A model generated the notes under the pieces. It saw only the letters and a list, made by a program, of their open reading frames with translations. It was not told the DNA's origin and searched no databases. This document shows positions 37,979 through 47,030 of a stretch of 64,000 bases of DNA, piece by piece (within the stretch, counting starts at the first letter, position 1; every line of letters begins with the position of its first letter). The stretch lies in assembly GCF_006715635.1 (NCBI RefSeq), contig NZ_VFNP01000001.1, forward strand, positions 248,001-312,000, written 5' to 3'. Origin of the DNA: Streptomyces sp. SLBN-118. GTDB lineage: Bacteria > Actinomycetota > Actinomycetes > Streptomycetales > Streptomycetaceae. Both the position numbers and the translations under genes were made by a program.

Positions 37979-38839
37979 TCACGGCGTGGGAACCGTGATC
38001 ACCGGGCACAGCGCCCGGTGCAGCACGCCGTGGACGACCGATCCCAGCATCATGCCGCTGTATCCGCCCCGGCCCCGGCGGCCCACCACGACTGCCAGTG
38101 CGTGCTCGGAGGCCCGCGCAAGCTCCTCGACCGGATGCCCGCGGACCACCTCGTGTGTCAGGGCCACATCCGGGTACTTCTCCGACCAGCCCGCCGTTGT
38201 TTCCGAGAGCAGCCGTCGGCGCTCCTGCACCGCCTCCGCCTCGTCTGTGAAGGAGACCACCGGGCGCTGCCACACCCAGAGGGCACGCACGCCGGCCCCC
38301 CGCAGGCTTGCTTCTTCGAGGGCCTGGGCGACGGCGGCGCCGGAGGTCCGGCTGCCGTCGACGCCGACCACCAGGTAGGGCGGCTGCTGCGACACGTGCT
38401 CCGGCTCTCCCACGACGACGACCGGACACTTCGCCTGCGCACTGACAGGCACCACCACCGAGCTGGCGCTGAGGAACTCCTCCACCCGGCCGAGCCGACG
38501 CGAGCCGAGGACCACCATCCGGGCCTGCTCCGAGTGGCGGCAGAGCGCCGGCGCGGGAATCCCGTCGAGCAGGTCCGTGGTCAGCTCAAGCTTCCCGTGC
38601 CGCTCCTGTGTCCATGCGGCAGCGGAGGTAAGCGCCTCGGCTCCTCGACGCCGCAACTCGATGTGGTGCGAGCCGGCATCGGCGTGGCGTGTGTCATGCG
38701 ACGGCGGCACGGCCAGCAGAAGCCGAAGGGCAAGCTGTCGGCGGTGGGCCTCGTCGGCGGCCCAGGCAAGTGCGGGGCGGGACTGGTGCTGCGGGTCGAT
38801 GCCGACGATCATCTCGCGCCGCTCTGCGAGGGCTGTCAC
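37979..38839 (-). CDS. Universal stress protein with canonical ATP site in domain 2
   Basis: A 286-residue two-domain USP. Domain 1 (MIVGIDPQHQSRPALAWAADEA) has a degenerate nucleotide loop, VLGSRRLGRVEEFLSAS. Domain 2 (YLVVGVDGSRTSGAAV) keeps the full G-2x-G-9x-G-S pattern, VVGRRGRGGYSGMMLGS. This is the reverse of the other USPs here. The GTG start follows GGGAGG and overlaps the preceding USP gene by four bases, so the two are co-translated and may form a heteromer. Confidence 0.9.
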   Translation of the reverse strand: MTALAERREMIVGIDPQHQSRPALAWAADEAHRRQLALRLLLAVPPSHDTRHADAGSHHIELRRRGAEALTSAAAWTQERHGKLELTTDLLDGIPAPALCRHSEQARMVVLGSRRLGRVEEFLSASSVVVPVSAQAKCPVVVVGEPEHVSQQPPYLVVGVDGSRTSGAAVAQALEEASLRGAGVRALWVWQRPVVSFTDEAEAVQERRRLLSETTAGWSEKYPDVALTHEVVRGHPVEELARASEHALAVVVGRRGRGGYSGMMLGSVVHGVLHRALCPVITVPTP

Positions 38840-39741
38840 TGTTCCTCCCGGTGTCGCTTGCTCTCGCGCGGAATGAGCTCCACGGGGCATTCGGCGTGAT
38901 GGAGAACCGCATGCGTCACCCGTCCCAGTGTGGGGCCGAAGGCATCGGGCGGCCGCCGACCGCCCATGACGAGCAGGTCGGCCTGACGCGATGCCTCCAC
39001 GAGCGTCCCGGCGACGGAGGTGCCCTCTTCCACGTCCGCGGTCACGGTGAGCTCGGGGAATTCGTCCCGGATCCGGTCGGCCACCGCGGAAACACCGTGC
39101 AGGTGCCGCTGGGCGATCTCGTCGACGTCGTCCAGCATGGTGGCCACCATGCCCACGTACCGCAGCACTTGCCAGACGCCCAGCAGACGCAGCGACGCCT
39201 TGCGCAGTTCCGCCGCGCGCGCCGCGTGCCGGACGCAGCCGAGGTCGTCCTCGTCTCGGACTGCGGCCACCACCACACCGGTCCCCGCCCCTTGTGCTGC
39301 ACCCCTGACCACCACGACGGGGACCGTCGCACCCGCCGCCACTCGGAGCCCGACGGAGCCGAGCAGCAACGCGGCGAAGCCTCCGTAGCCGCGGTTCCCC
39401 ATGACGATCGTGCCGCCGCTGCCTGCAGCGTCGAGCAGGCTGACGGTTGGCTCCCGTGGGCTCAGTTCCCTGTTGATCTGCAGTTCGGGGTACTGCTCCG
39501 CCAGCCGGTCCGCCGTGTCCTTGAGCACGTCGCGCCCGCGCTGGCGCACGCGCTCGACCGTCTCGACCGAGGCGTACATGGCTCTCCGGTAGGTGTCGGC
39601 GGCGTAAACGAGGCGCAGCGGCCTGCCGCGCCGGTCGGCCTCGGCCGCGGCCCAGTCCGCAGCCGTCGCCGCATTCGCCGAACCGTCCACGCCCACGACG
39701 ACCGTCCCGAGTTCCGCGCCGCCTGTCGTGCTGATGCGCAT
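38836..39741 (-). CDS. Universal stress protein with canonical ATP site in domain 1
   Basis: A 301-residue two-domain USP. Domain 1 (TVVVGVDGSANAATAADWAAAEA) carries VMGNRGYGGFAALLLGS, a full ATP-site pattern; domain 2 ends VMGGRRPPDAFGPTLG...CPVELIP and is degenerate. GAGGAGG precedes the ATG. It is first of a USP-USP-P-type-ATPase run and lies divergent from a CBS-BON gene, with three palindromic boxes between them. Confidence 0.92.
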   Translation of the reverse strand: MRISTTGGAELGTVVVGVDGSANAATAADWAAAEADRRGRPLRLVYAADTYRRAMYASVETVERVRQRGRDVLKDTADRLAEQYPELQINRELSPREPTVSLLDAAGSGGTIVMGNRGYGGFAALLLGSVGLRVAAGATVPVVVVRGAAQGAGTGVVVAAVRDEDDLGCVRHAARAAELRKASLRLLGVWQVLRYVGMVATMLDDVDEIAQRHLHGVSAVADRIRDEFPELTVTADVEEGTSVAGTLVEASRQADLLVMGGRRPPDAFGPTLGRVTHAVLHHAECPVELIPRESKRHREEQ

Positions 39742-39808
39742 GGCTCCTCCTCGCCGAATGCCATCGGGGATCACTCCTGACGGTGTCACCACGAGTTCAG
39801 GATGGTGA

Positions 39809-39823
39809 GGGCCGCAGGGGCCC
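39809..39823. promoter_or_regulatory. DosR-like box, 5-base spacer
   Basis: GGGCC-GCAGG-GGCCC, 68 bases upstream of the USP start at 39741. It is a weaker member of the set because of the 5-base spacer. Confidence 0.35.
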
Positions 39824-39829
39824 CCGCCA

Positions 39830-39843
39830 GGGCCGAAGGTCCC
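39830..39843. promoter_or_regulatory. DosR-like box GGGCC-GAAG-GTCCC
   Basis: Standard 4-base spacer; the right half GTCCC is that of the DosR box. It is 89 bases upstream of the USP start and 131 bases upstream of the divergent CBS-BON start. Confidence 0.55.
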
Positions 39844-39878
39844 TCTCCGGCCGAAGCTGATCCATTCGGTCCGCTCCA

Positions 39879-39893
39879 GGGACCTCTCGGCCC
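39879..39893. promoter_or_regulatory. DosR-like box GGGAC-N5-GGCCC
   Basis: Left half GGGAC is identical to the DosR half-site; the spacer is five bases (CTCTC). It is 81 bases upstream of the CBS-BON start at 39974. Confidence 0.45.
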
Positions 39894-39973
39894 TGGGCAC
39901 GCGGGCGGGATTCGTTCCACGCTGTCATTCAGGACGGCCTGATCCAGCACGTGATGGAAAGGACTGGCGAGCC

Positions 39974-40600
39974 ATGAGGCACCGCAGTGTCGCGGACCTG
40001 ATGTCCCCCACGGCCGTGAGCGTGCAGCGGGGCACCCCATTCAAAGAGATCGCCCGCCTCCTCGACGAATACGGCATCACCGCCGTACCGGTGATCGACG
40101 TCCACGAGCGGCCCGTCGGAGTCGTCTCCGAGGCCGACCTGCTGCGCAAAAAGACAGCGAGAGACACCTCCAGCGTGGCCGAGGAACTGATGTCCAGTCC
40201 GGCAATCGTCGCGCAGCCGGGGTGGAGCGTGGTCCGCGCAGCCAGGGTCATGGAGAAGAAGAGGATCAAACGGCTGCCCGTCGTCGACGAGTCTGGCCGT
40301 CTGGTCGGCGTGATCAGCCGCAGCGACCTCCTGCAGCTGTTCCTGCGGCGGGACCGGGCGATCCAGGAGGAAATCCTTGAGGACGTCGTCACCCACACCC
40401 TCGGACTGCCGCCCTCTTCGCTGACGGTCGAGGTCACCGACGGCAGAGTCACGCTCAGCGGCACTGTGGCGCGCAAGAGCCTGATCCCGATCACCCTGCG
40501 GCTGTGCGAGAGCGTCGACGGAGTGGTGGATGTGGTCGACCGGCTCGCCTACGACGTGGACGACTCGGCGGCAGCGGAGGGCGGCGACCGCCATGTCTGA
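39974..40600 (+). CDS. CBS-CBS-BON protein
   Basis: A 208-residue soluble protein: CBS1 (ITAVPVIDVHERPVGVVSEADLL), CBS2 (IKRLPVVDESGRLVGVISRSDLL), BON (LTVEVTDGRVTLSGTVARKS). It is closest in this window to the CBS-BON protein at 52950, sharing the VADLM/VEDLM start and the TPFKE(I/V)A segment. Its last eight bases overlap the nicotinate phosphoribosyltransferase gene, so the two are co-expressed; a nucleotide-sensing link to NAD salvage is an inference. Confidence 0.92.
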   Translation: MRHRSVADLMSPTAVSVQRGTPFKEIARLLDEYGITAVPVIDVHERPVGVVSEADLLRKKTARDTSSVAEELMSSPAIVAQPGWSVVRAARVMEKKRIKRLPVVDESGRLVGVISRSDLLQLFLRRDRAIQEEILEDVVTHTLGLPPSSLTVEVTDGRVTLSGTVARKSLIPITLRLCESVDGVVDVVDRLAYDVDDSAAAEGGDRHV

Positions 40601-41921
40601 GGTCACCACGACCGATCTGTACGAAGTGACGATGGCCATGTCCTACCTGCGGGAGGGGATGCGTGCTCCGGCCACTTTCAGTCTGTTCGTGCGGGAATTG
40701 CCGCCAGACCGCGGGTTCCTGGTGGCCGCCGGCCTGGAGCCGTCGCTCGACTACCTGTCCCGTTTCCGGGTCGGTCCGCATGACGTGCGGGAATTCGCCG
40801 AGGCCCTGCACCGGCCGGCCGCGGACCTGGAGCCGCTGCTCGGCCTGGGATTCGACGGCGAGGTGCGTGCCGTCCCCGAGGGGCGGCTCGTGTTCGCCGG
40901 AGAGCCGCTGCTGGAAGTGACCGCGCCGCTGCCCCAGGCCCAGCTCGTCGAGACGTACCTGCTCACTCAGCTGTGCCATCAGACGGCCGTCGCCTCCAAG
41001 GCGGCCCGCTGTGTCATAGCCGCCGCGGGGCGGCCCCTGGTGGACTTCTCATTGCGTCGCACGCACGGACCGCAGGCGGGATTCCAGGCCGCCCGGCTGG
41101 GCGCACTGGTCGGCTTCGCGGGCACCAGCAATGTCGCCGCGGCCACGAGCCTCGGCATACCCGCTTCGGGCACCATGGCTCATTCGTACATCGAAGCCTT
41201 CCCGGGCGAGGAGGAGGCGTTCCGGGGGTTCGCACGTGCCCATCCAGGACCGGTGACCTTCCTCGTCGACACGTATGACACCGATGGCGGAGTCGCGATC
41301 GCGGCGCGGGTGCTCAAGGAGCTCGGGCGCGGTTCCGGCTGCGCCATTCGCCTCGACAGCGGTGACCTCGGGGCTCTCGCGTTCAGGGCGCGGGACATTC
41401 TCGACGCCGCCGGGCTCACAGATGTCCGCATCATCGCCAGCGGTGGCCTGGACGAGTACGCAGTGGACGAGCTCGTGCGGGCCGGCGCCCCGATCGACGT
41501 GTATGCGGTGGGTACCCGCGTCGGCGTGGCCGCGGACGCGCCCTACCTCGACGCGGCGTACAAACTGGTGGAGTACGAGGGGCGGCCGGTCATGAAGCTC
41601 TCCTCCGCGAAGGTCACCGCCCCTGCGCCGAAACAGGTCTTCCGCCGGTCCGGCCGCGCCGACGTACTCGGGTTGTGGAACGAGGACCCATCGCCCGGCG
41701 CAGAACCTCTGCTCCGCACGGTCATGCGCGGGGGCCGCAGGACGGGGAGGCCGGACAGCCTGTCGGACGCTCGCGCGCGGTTCGACGCCGACATCGCCGC
41801 TCTCCCGGCATCGGCACGGCGTATCCACAGCCCCGAACCACTCCGCCCGGTCACATCCGGGCGACTGGCCGCCATGTCGGCCGCGGTACGTCGCCGTATC
41901 GAGGAGGAGATACGGACATAA
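40593..41921 (+). CDS. pncB: Nicotinate phosphoribosyltransferase
   Basis: A 442-residue enzyme: TTTDLYEVTMAMSYLREG at the start, DFSLRRTHGPQAG with the conserved R-x-H-G region, SGTMAHSYIEAF with the phosphorylated-His region, IRLDSGDLGALA and ASGGLDEYAVDEL for PRPP/product binding. It makes nicotinate mononucleotide in the NAD salvage pathway. It overlaps the CBS-BON gene by eight bases. M. tuberculosis PncB2 (Rv0573c) is a DosR-regulon member, which fits the setting. Confidence 0.95.
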   Translation: MSEVTTTDLYEVTMAMSYLREGMRAPATFSLFVRELPPDRGFLVAAGLEPSLDYLSRFRVGPHDVREFAEALHRPAADLEPLLGLGFDGEVRAVPEGRLVFAGEPLLEVTAPLPQAQLVETYLLTQLCHQTAVASKAARCVIAAAGRPLVDFSLRRTHGPQAGFQAARLGALVGFAGTSNVAAATSLGIPASGTMAHSYIEAFPGEEEAFRGFARAHPGPVTFLVDTYDTDGGVAIAARVLKELGRGSGCAIRLDSGDLGALAFRARDILDAAGLTDVRIIASGGLDEYAVDELVRAGAPIDVYAVGTRVGVAADAPYLDAAYKLVEYEGRPVMKLSSAKVTAPAPKQVFRRSGRADVLGLWNEDPSPGAEPLLRTVMRGGRRTGRPDSLSDARARFDADIAALPASARRIHSPEPLRPVTSGRLAAMSAAVRRRIEEEIRT

Positions 41922-41924
41922 AAC

Positions 41925-42096
41925 TCAGCGATGTCGCAAGCGTGATGGTGGGCGATGTGATTCGGCCACGCCTGCCACGCCGTTCAAGGACGTCGCCAGA
42001 CTGCCCGCCGAGCAACCGGTGGGTGCTGCGGCTCGTCGCGTACGCGGGTCTGATGACAGTACCCGCCGTTCCTGCTGGACATGGGTGGCGCTGATA
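41925..42096 (+). pseudogene. Relic of a CBS-domain gene
   Basis: One frame reads SDVASVMVGDVIRP; the next frame reads TPFKDVARLPAEQPVGAA, the normal continuation of a CBS1 domain; the first frame then resumes with AGLMTVPAVPAGHGW, like the start of CBS2 (ELMTSPAVTA). The pieces are in correct order but broken by at least one frameshift and by loss of the middle. It follows pncB directly, on the same strand. Confidence 0.6.
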
Positions 42097-42138
42097 CAGC
42101 CTGCCCACCGTGATCAGGGCAGGTCCGGCGAGGCACCA

Positions 42139-42153
42139 GGGCCGGTCGGTCCC
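42139..42153. promoter_or_regulatory. DosR-like box, 5-base spacer
   Basis: GGGCC-GGTCG-GTCCC, 90 bases upstream of the USP start at 42244. Confidence 0.45.
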
Positions 42154-42158
42154 ATCGG

Positions 42159-42172
42159 GGGCCCCTCGGCCC
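42159..42172. promoter_or_regulatory. DosR-like box GGGCC-CCTC-GGCCC
   Basis: Perfect palindrome with 4-base spacer, 71 bases upstream of the USP start. Together with the box at 42139 it forms a tandem pair six bases apart, as DosR sites often do. Confidence 0.55.
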
Positions 42173-42243
42173 CTCCTGTCACGCCGGCCGGACCATGACG
42201 CTGGAACTGTGGCTGCACGCGCGGCCCGGAGGAGGTCCGCACC

Positions 42244-43149
42244 ATGACTCGCCATGTGACCGTCGGCCTGGACGGGTCGCCCGAGAGCCGCGCCGCCGCC
42301 GCTTGGGCTGCTGAGGAGGCATTGCTGCGCGAAGTGCCCCTGCACCTCGTTCACGCGGAGGAGTGGCCCACGACCGCGGCCATTCCCATGGTCGGACCCG
42401 AAGTGCAGCAGCGGTGGGCCGACAAGGTCCTGGCCGATGCCGCCGACGAGCTGAGGCAGCGCCATCCCGGACTGGAGATCACCACACGACGGCTCTCCGG
42501 AAGGCCCGCCGCCGCCCTCCCCATCGAGGCGGGTGACGCGGAGATGCTGGTGCTCGGCTCACGGGGGCTTGGCAGCATCATGGGCTTCCTCATCGGCTCG
42601 GCCGGAATGGCCACGGTCAGTGCCACCGAGCGGCCGGTCGTGCTGGTGCGAGCCCCCAAACACCACGACAAGGAGCCCCGGACCGGATCCGGCGACGCCG
42701 AGCACACCGACACCCCATCGGTGTACCGCGACGTGGTCGTCGGCCTCGACATCCACCAGTCCTGCGACAAGCTCCTGGCCTTCGCCTTCGACGAGGCCGC
42801 ACGCCGTGGCTGCACACTCCACGCCGTACACGGCTGGACGCTCCCCCTCGTGTTCAGCTACGCACCGATGCTCGACCCCGGCATCCAGCTGGAAGTGGGC
42901 CGGCAAGTCGAGCATGCCCTCAGCGACATGCTGCTGCCGTGGCGGCACAAGTTCCCGTCTGTGCAGGTTGTCGAGCGGGCTCCCATCGGTTCGCCAGCGC
43001 AGCAGTTGGTGTACTCGGCGGCCGACGCGGATCTGGTGGTCGTCGGCCGGCGCCTGCGCCGGGCTCCCCTGGGTGCGCACATCGGCCACGTCGCACACGC
43101 GGTCATGCACCACAGCGCCGCACCTGTCGCCGTCGTCCCCCACGACTGA
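42244..43149 (+). CDS. Universal stress protein, two USP domains
   Basis: A 301-residue USP. Domain 1 opens HVTVGLDGSPESRAAAAWAAEEA and has a full ATP loop, VLGSRGLGSIMGFLIGS; domain 2 (DVVVGLDIHQSCDKLLAFAFDEA) ends VVGRRLRRAPLGAHIG and PVAVVPHD, a degenerate site. It is most similar in this window to the USP at 59186, including the PWR-x-KFP-x-V-x-VVE stretch. GGAGGAGG precedes the ATG, and a pair of palindromic boxes lies just upstream. Confidence 0.94.
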   Translation: MTRHVTVGLDGSPESRAAAAWAAEEALLREVPLHLVHAEEWPTTAAIPMVGPEVQQRWADKVLADAADELRQRHPGLEITTRRLSGRPAAALPIEAGDAEMLVLGSRGLGSIMGFLIGSAGMATVSATERPVVLVRAPKHHDKEPRTGSGDAEHTDTPSVYRDVVVGLDIHQSCDKLLAFAFDEAARRGCTLHAVHGWTLPLVFSYAPMLDPGIQLEVGRQVEHALSDMLLPWRHKFPSVQVVERAPIGSPAQQLVYSAADADLVVVGRRLRRAPLGAHIGHVAHAVMHHSAAPVAVVPHD

Positions 43150-43169
43150 CCCCTCGGCAGGAGGATCAA

Positions 43170-44159
43170 GTGCCCTCACCACCGCTCGACCCGACCACCG
43201 TGACAACCCTTGTCGAGGACGCCTCGGCAGCCCCGTCCATGCACAACGCACAGCCCTGGAAGTTCCAGTACCTGAGCCGCACCGGAACGATGCAACTGCG
43301 CGCCGATCCGGAGCGCACGATGCCCAAGTCGGACCCGACGCACCGTGCCGTCCATCTCGGCTGTGCCGCAGCGCTGTTCAACCTGCGAGTGGCCGCCGTG
43401 CACACCGGCCGGGAACCGGTCACCACACTGCTCCCCGACCCCACCGACGCGTGGCTGCTGGCCGAGGTGAACCTCACCGAACCCGCGGGCCCCGAGCACG
43501 ATCTCGCCGTACTCCACCCCGCTGTCCGCCGACGGCACACCAGCCGCCACCCCTTCACCGACGAGGAGATCCCGGACGACATCCTGGACGGGCTGCGCAG
43601 CGCCGCCCTGCTCGAAGGTGCCCGGCTGTACGTTCCCGACGCGTGGCACGTGAAGTCCGTACTGAACTTGGTGCACGACGCCGAGGGCCGTGAAGCGCTC
43701 CACCCCGACGTGCGGGAAGAGATGGCACGCTGGACGGACACGGGTGCCAAGGGCGACGCTTCACGGCGGGAAGGAATCCCCGCATATGCCTTCGGCCCCC
43801 GTCAGCACGATGTCACCGCTCCCATGCGGGACTTCGCCGGCCGGCATCCCGTTCCCGGCCGTGGCTCCGCCACCTTCGAGAAGCAGCCCCGCCTCGCTCT
43901 GCTCGGCACGGCCGGCGACCGGCCGGAGGACTGGCTGCGAGCAGGTCAGGCGATGGAGCGTGTTCTGCTCCAGGCCACGTTGGACGGGCTGGTCACGTCC
44001 CTGACGTCGCAGGCCCTCGAATGGCCGGAACTGCGGTGGGCCGTACGCGACCCGGGGTCGCCGATGGGTCACGTACAGATGGTGATCCGCCTCGGATACG
44101 GCCCCGAAGGTCCCGCGACCCCGCGCCGGTCGGTGAGCGATGTCCTCGACATCACGTGA
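43170..44159 (+). CDS. Acg-family FMN-binding nitroreductase-like protein
   Basis: A 329-residue protein starting VPSPPLDPTTVTTLVEDASAAPSMHN, with APSMHNAQPWKF as the FMN-binding start of the family, RRHTSRHPFTDEEIP in the middle and LDGLVTSLTSQALEWPELR near the end. The Acg group (Rv2032, Rv3127, Rv3131) belongs to the DosR regulon; it has a nitroreductase fold with a lid and may store FMN rather than catalyse. A clear AGGAGG sets the GTG start. It follows the USP by 20 bases, so the two probably share the tandem-box promoter. Confidence 0.9.
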   Translation: MPSPPLDPTTVTTLVEDASAAPSMHNAQPWKFQYLSRTGTMQLRADPERTMPKSDPTHRAVHLGCAAALFNLRVAAVHTGREPVTTLLPDPTDAWLLAEVNLTEPAGPEHDLAVLHPAVRRRHTSRHPFTDEEIPDDILDGLRSAALLEGARLYVPDAWHVKSVLNLVHDAEGREALHPDVREEMARWTDTGAKGDASRREGIPAYAFGPRQHDVTAPMRDFAGRHPVPGRGSATFEKQPRLALLGTAGDRPEDWLRAGQAMERVLLQATLDGLVTSLTSQALEWPELRWAVRDPGSPMGHVQMVIRLGYGPEGPATPRRSVSDVLDIT

Positions 44160-44213
44160 CCCGCACCGGTGCCCGGCCGGCCTCTTGGGTCGGCTCGCTG
44201 CAGGGACCCAGTA

Positions 44214-47030
44214 GTGGCCGCCCCGACGGATGTACTGACTCCCGGCGGCTCCGGCGGGGAAACTTCGGGAGATGCCGACGGCCTCGCCATACGGACGCTG
44301 CCGCCCACCGACGTGTACTCCGCACTGGACACGTCGCCCCGTGGCCTGACGACCGAGGCAGCCGACACCAGACTCCGGCGGTTCGGGTCCAATGAACTCC
44401 CGCGCGCAGCGCACCCAGCCATGTGGCGGCAACTGGCAGCCCAGTTCACGGACCTCTTCGCGGTCGTCCTGCTCGTCGCTTCGGCGATCACCGCCCTCGC
44501 GTACACACTCCAGGAGCCAAGGGATCCCGGCACACTGCAACTCGCGGTGGCGATCCTCGCAGTGGTGGTCCTGAACGCGTCCATCGGGTTCGCCCAGGAA
44601 TACTCGGCCGAGCGGACGGCGGAGTCGCTGCAGGCGATGGTGCCGCACACCTGCCGGGTGCTGCGCGACGCCGTGCTCCGGGAACTGCCCGCGCGGGAGC
44701 TGGTGCGGGGGGACGTGGTGATTCTCGAGGCCGGGGATGCCGTCTCCGCCGACTGCCGCCTGGTGGAGGCGCACGACATCACCGTCAACAACGCCGCGAT
44801 CACCGGGGAGAGCGACGCGGTCGGCCGCGGCCACGAGCCCGATCAGCAGGGCCCGGTCCTGGAGGCGCGCAACTGTCTTTTCATGGGCACCGATGTCGTG
44901 GCGGGAACCGCAAAGGCTGTGGTCTTCGCCACGGGCCGGTCGACCGAGTTCGGGCGGATCTTCCAGCTCACGGCCGCCGCACCACGGCAGAAGACTCCGT
45001 TGCAGCATCAGGTCGCCTCGATGGCGCGTCGGGTGGCGGGTGCGGCACTGGCTGTCGGATCGCTTCTGTTCGCCGTACGGCTGCCCGCAGGGCAGGACCT
45101 CGTGTCGGCATTCGTCTTCGCCCTCGGCGTGATGGTCGCACTCGTCCCCGAAGGGCTGCCCGCCACGCTCTCCGTGTCGCTTGCGATCGGCGTCCGGCGC
45201 ATGGCTCGCCGCCATGCGCTGGTGAAGCAACTGCTCGCCGTCGAGGCGCTGGGCTCGACCACGGTGGTGTGCACGGACAAGACCGGGACACTGACGCAGG
45301 CGGAGATGACCGTCGTCCAGGTCTGGGCCGGAGGCGTCATGCACACCGTGTCCGGAGTGGGTTACGAGCCGGCCGGTGAGGTCACGGATCCCGAACCGGT
45401 GCGCGCAGCACTCCGGGCTGCGGCGCTGTGCAGCAACGCTCGACTGGTGCCGCCCTCCGACGGCGGCCGCTGGCATGTGCTCGGGGACACCACCGAGGGT
45501 GCGCTGCTCGTAGCCGCCGCCAAGGCCGGGCTCGATCGGGCCGCCGAAGAAGCGGCCGCTCCGCGCGTCGGCGAGCATCCCTTCGACTCCGTACGCAAGT
45601 TGATGAGCACGGTGCACTCCGGGGACCACGGTTACCACGCCTGTGTGAAGGGCGCACCTCAGGAACTGCTCGAACGGTGCACGGCCATCGACCGGCAGGG
45701 CGAAGTGATCGCGTTGACCGACGCCCTGCGTGCAGAGGTGATGACTGTCAATGACGAGCTGGCCACACAGGGACTGCGGGTCCTGGCCGCCGCCCGGCGG
45801 GAGCTGTCAGGCCCGCACCCCGACCGGGACACCGTCGAGTCGGGGCTGACCTTCCTGGGGCTCGTCGGCATGCTGGACCCGCCGAGGCCCGAGGTACGAG
45901 AGGCGGTCGCCGCCTGCCACCGAGCCGGTATCCGCGTCGTCATGGTGACCGGGGACCATCCGCTGACCGCTGAGGCCGTGGCCCGGCGCGTGGGGATCGT
46001 GCGGCATTCCGCTCCAACGGTCGTAACTGGTGCCCGGCTGAACGAACTGGACGACGACGCCCTCGACGGACTGCTGGCCGGCCAGGGCGATCTGCTGCTG
46101 TGCCGGGTCAGCCCGGAGCACAAGATGCGTGTGGTCACCGCCTTCCAGCGGCGTCTCGAGGTGGTCGCAGTCACGGGCGACGGCGCAAATGACGCCCCGG
46201 CACTGAAGCACGCCGACATCGGTGTGGCCATGGGCGCGTCGGGAACGGATGTGGCTCGGGAAGCCGCCGTCATGGTGCTGCTCGACGACTCGTTCGCCTC
46301 CATCGCCACGGCGGTGCGGCTGGGCCGTTCCGTCTACCAGAACATCAGGAAGTTTCTCGTCTACGTCTTCAGCAGCAACATCGGGGAACTCGGCCCAATC
46401 ATCGCCGCGACCTTCGCCGGGTTCCCCCTGGTTCCGATCAGCGCGGTACAGATCCTTGCCATCGATCTGGGGTCGGACGTCCTGCCCGCACTCGCCCTCG
46501 GTGCCGAGCGCCCGGAGGACGACGTCATGGACCGTCCCCCACGCTCGCGGCACGAGAGGCTGTTCTCGGCGGCCGTGATGGGCCGCATCCTCTTCCTGGG
46601 CGGGATCCAGGCCCTGTGTGGGTGTGCCGTCTTCTTCTGGCACGTCAACGGTTCAGGCATTCCGTTCTCCCACTTCACCGAGGACAACGCCGTCTACCGG
46701 GAGGCGATCACTCTGGTGCAGGCCGGGATCGTCATCAGCCAGTTCTTCATCGCCCTGACATTGCGCACAGAACGCGAAAGCGTCTTCCGGGCCGGTCTGC
46801 TGAGCAATCCCTGGCTGCTTGCCGCCGGGGGTATAGGGCTCGTCTGGATGTCGGGCATCAGCTATTGGCCTCTGCTCCAGAACGTGTTCAACACGGCCCC
46901 CATCGCCGTCACGGACTGGGCGGTCCTCGCCGTACTCGGCGTCCTGCCGCTGGCCGCCGATGAGGCCCGCAAGTGGTCGCTGCGGCGACGCCACAGCTCC
47001 AGAACCGTCGAGCAGGGAGGAAAGCGATGA
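44214..47030 (+). CDS. P-type cation-transporting ATPase (P2 type)
   Basis: A 938-residue pump with TGES at 197-200, PEGLP in M4 at 312-316, phosphorylated Asp355 in DKTGTLT, the hinge VTGDGANDAPALKHADIG and a full set of C-terminal helices. The PEGLP site and overall layout suggest a Ca2+- or Na+/K+-type pump, not heavy metals. The start is uncertain: GTG 44214 is chosen, after a weak GGGA; GTG 44169 would add 15 residues. Its stop overlaps the first TrkA gene (ATGA), tying the pump to two K+-regulatory proteins. Confidence 0.92.
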   Translation: MAAPTDVLTPGGSGGETSGDADGLAIRTLPPTDVYSALDTSPRGLTTEAADTRLRRFGSNELPRAAHPAMWRQLAAQFTDLFAVVLLVASAITALAYTLQEPRDPGTLQLAVAILAVVVLNASIGFAQEYSAERTAESLQAMVPHTCRVLRDAVLRELPARELVRGDVVILEAGDAVSADCRLVEAHDITVNNAAITGESDAVGRGHEPDQQGPVLEARNCLFMGTDVVAGTAKAVVFATGRSTEFGRIFQLTAAAPRQKTPLQHQVASMARRVAGAALAVGSLLFAVRLPAGQDLVSAFVFALGVMVALVPEGLPATLSVSLAIGVRRMARRHALVKQLLAVEALGSTTVVCTDKTGTLTQAEMTVVQVWAGGVMHTVSGVGYEPAGEVTDPEPVRAALRAAALCSNARLVPPSDGGRWHVLGDTTEGALLVAAAKAGLDRAAEEAAAPRVGEHPFDSVRKLMSTVHSGDHGYHACVKGAPQELLERCTAIDRQGEVIALTDALRAEVMTVNDELATQGLRVLAAARRELSGPHPDRDTVESGLTFLGLVGMLDPPRPEVREAVAACHRAGIRVVMVTGDHPLTAEAVARRVGIVRHSAPTVVTGARLNELDDDALDGLLAGQGDLLLCRVSPEHKMRVVTAFQRRLEVVAVTGDGANDAPALKHADIGVAMGASGTDVAREAAVMVLLDDSFASIATAVRLGRSVYQNIRKFLVYVFSSNIGELGPIIAATFAGFPLVPISAVQILAIDLGSDVLPALALGAERPEDDVMDRPPRSRHERLFSAAVMGRILFLGGIQALCGCAVFFWHVNGSGIPFSHFTEDNAVYREAITLVQAGIVISQFFIALTLRTERESVFRAGLLSNPWLLAAGGIGLVWMSGISYWPLLQNVFNTAPIAVTDWAVLAVLGVLPLAADEARKWSLRRRHSSRTVEQGGKR

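Noticed and set aside
44169..44213. Upstream GTG start for the P-type ATPase
   Set aside because: No ribosome site and no family similarity in the extra 15 residues; GTG 44214 is kept as the likelier start, with low certainty.
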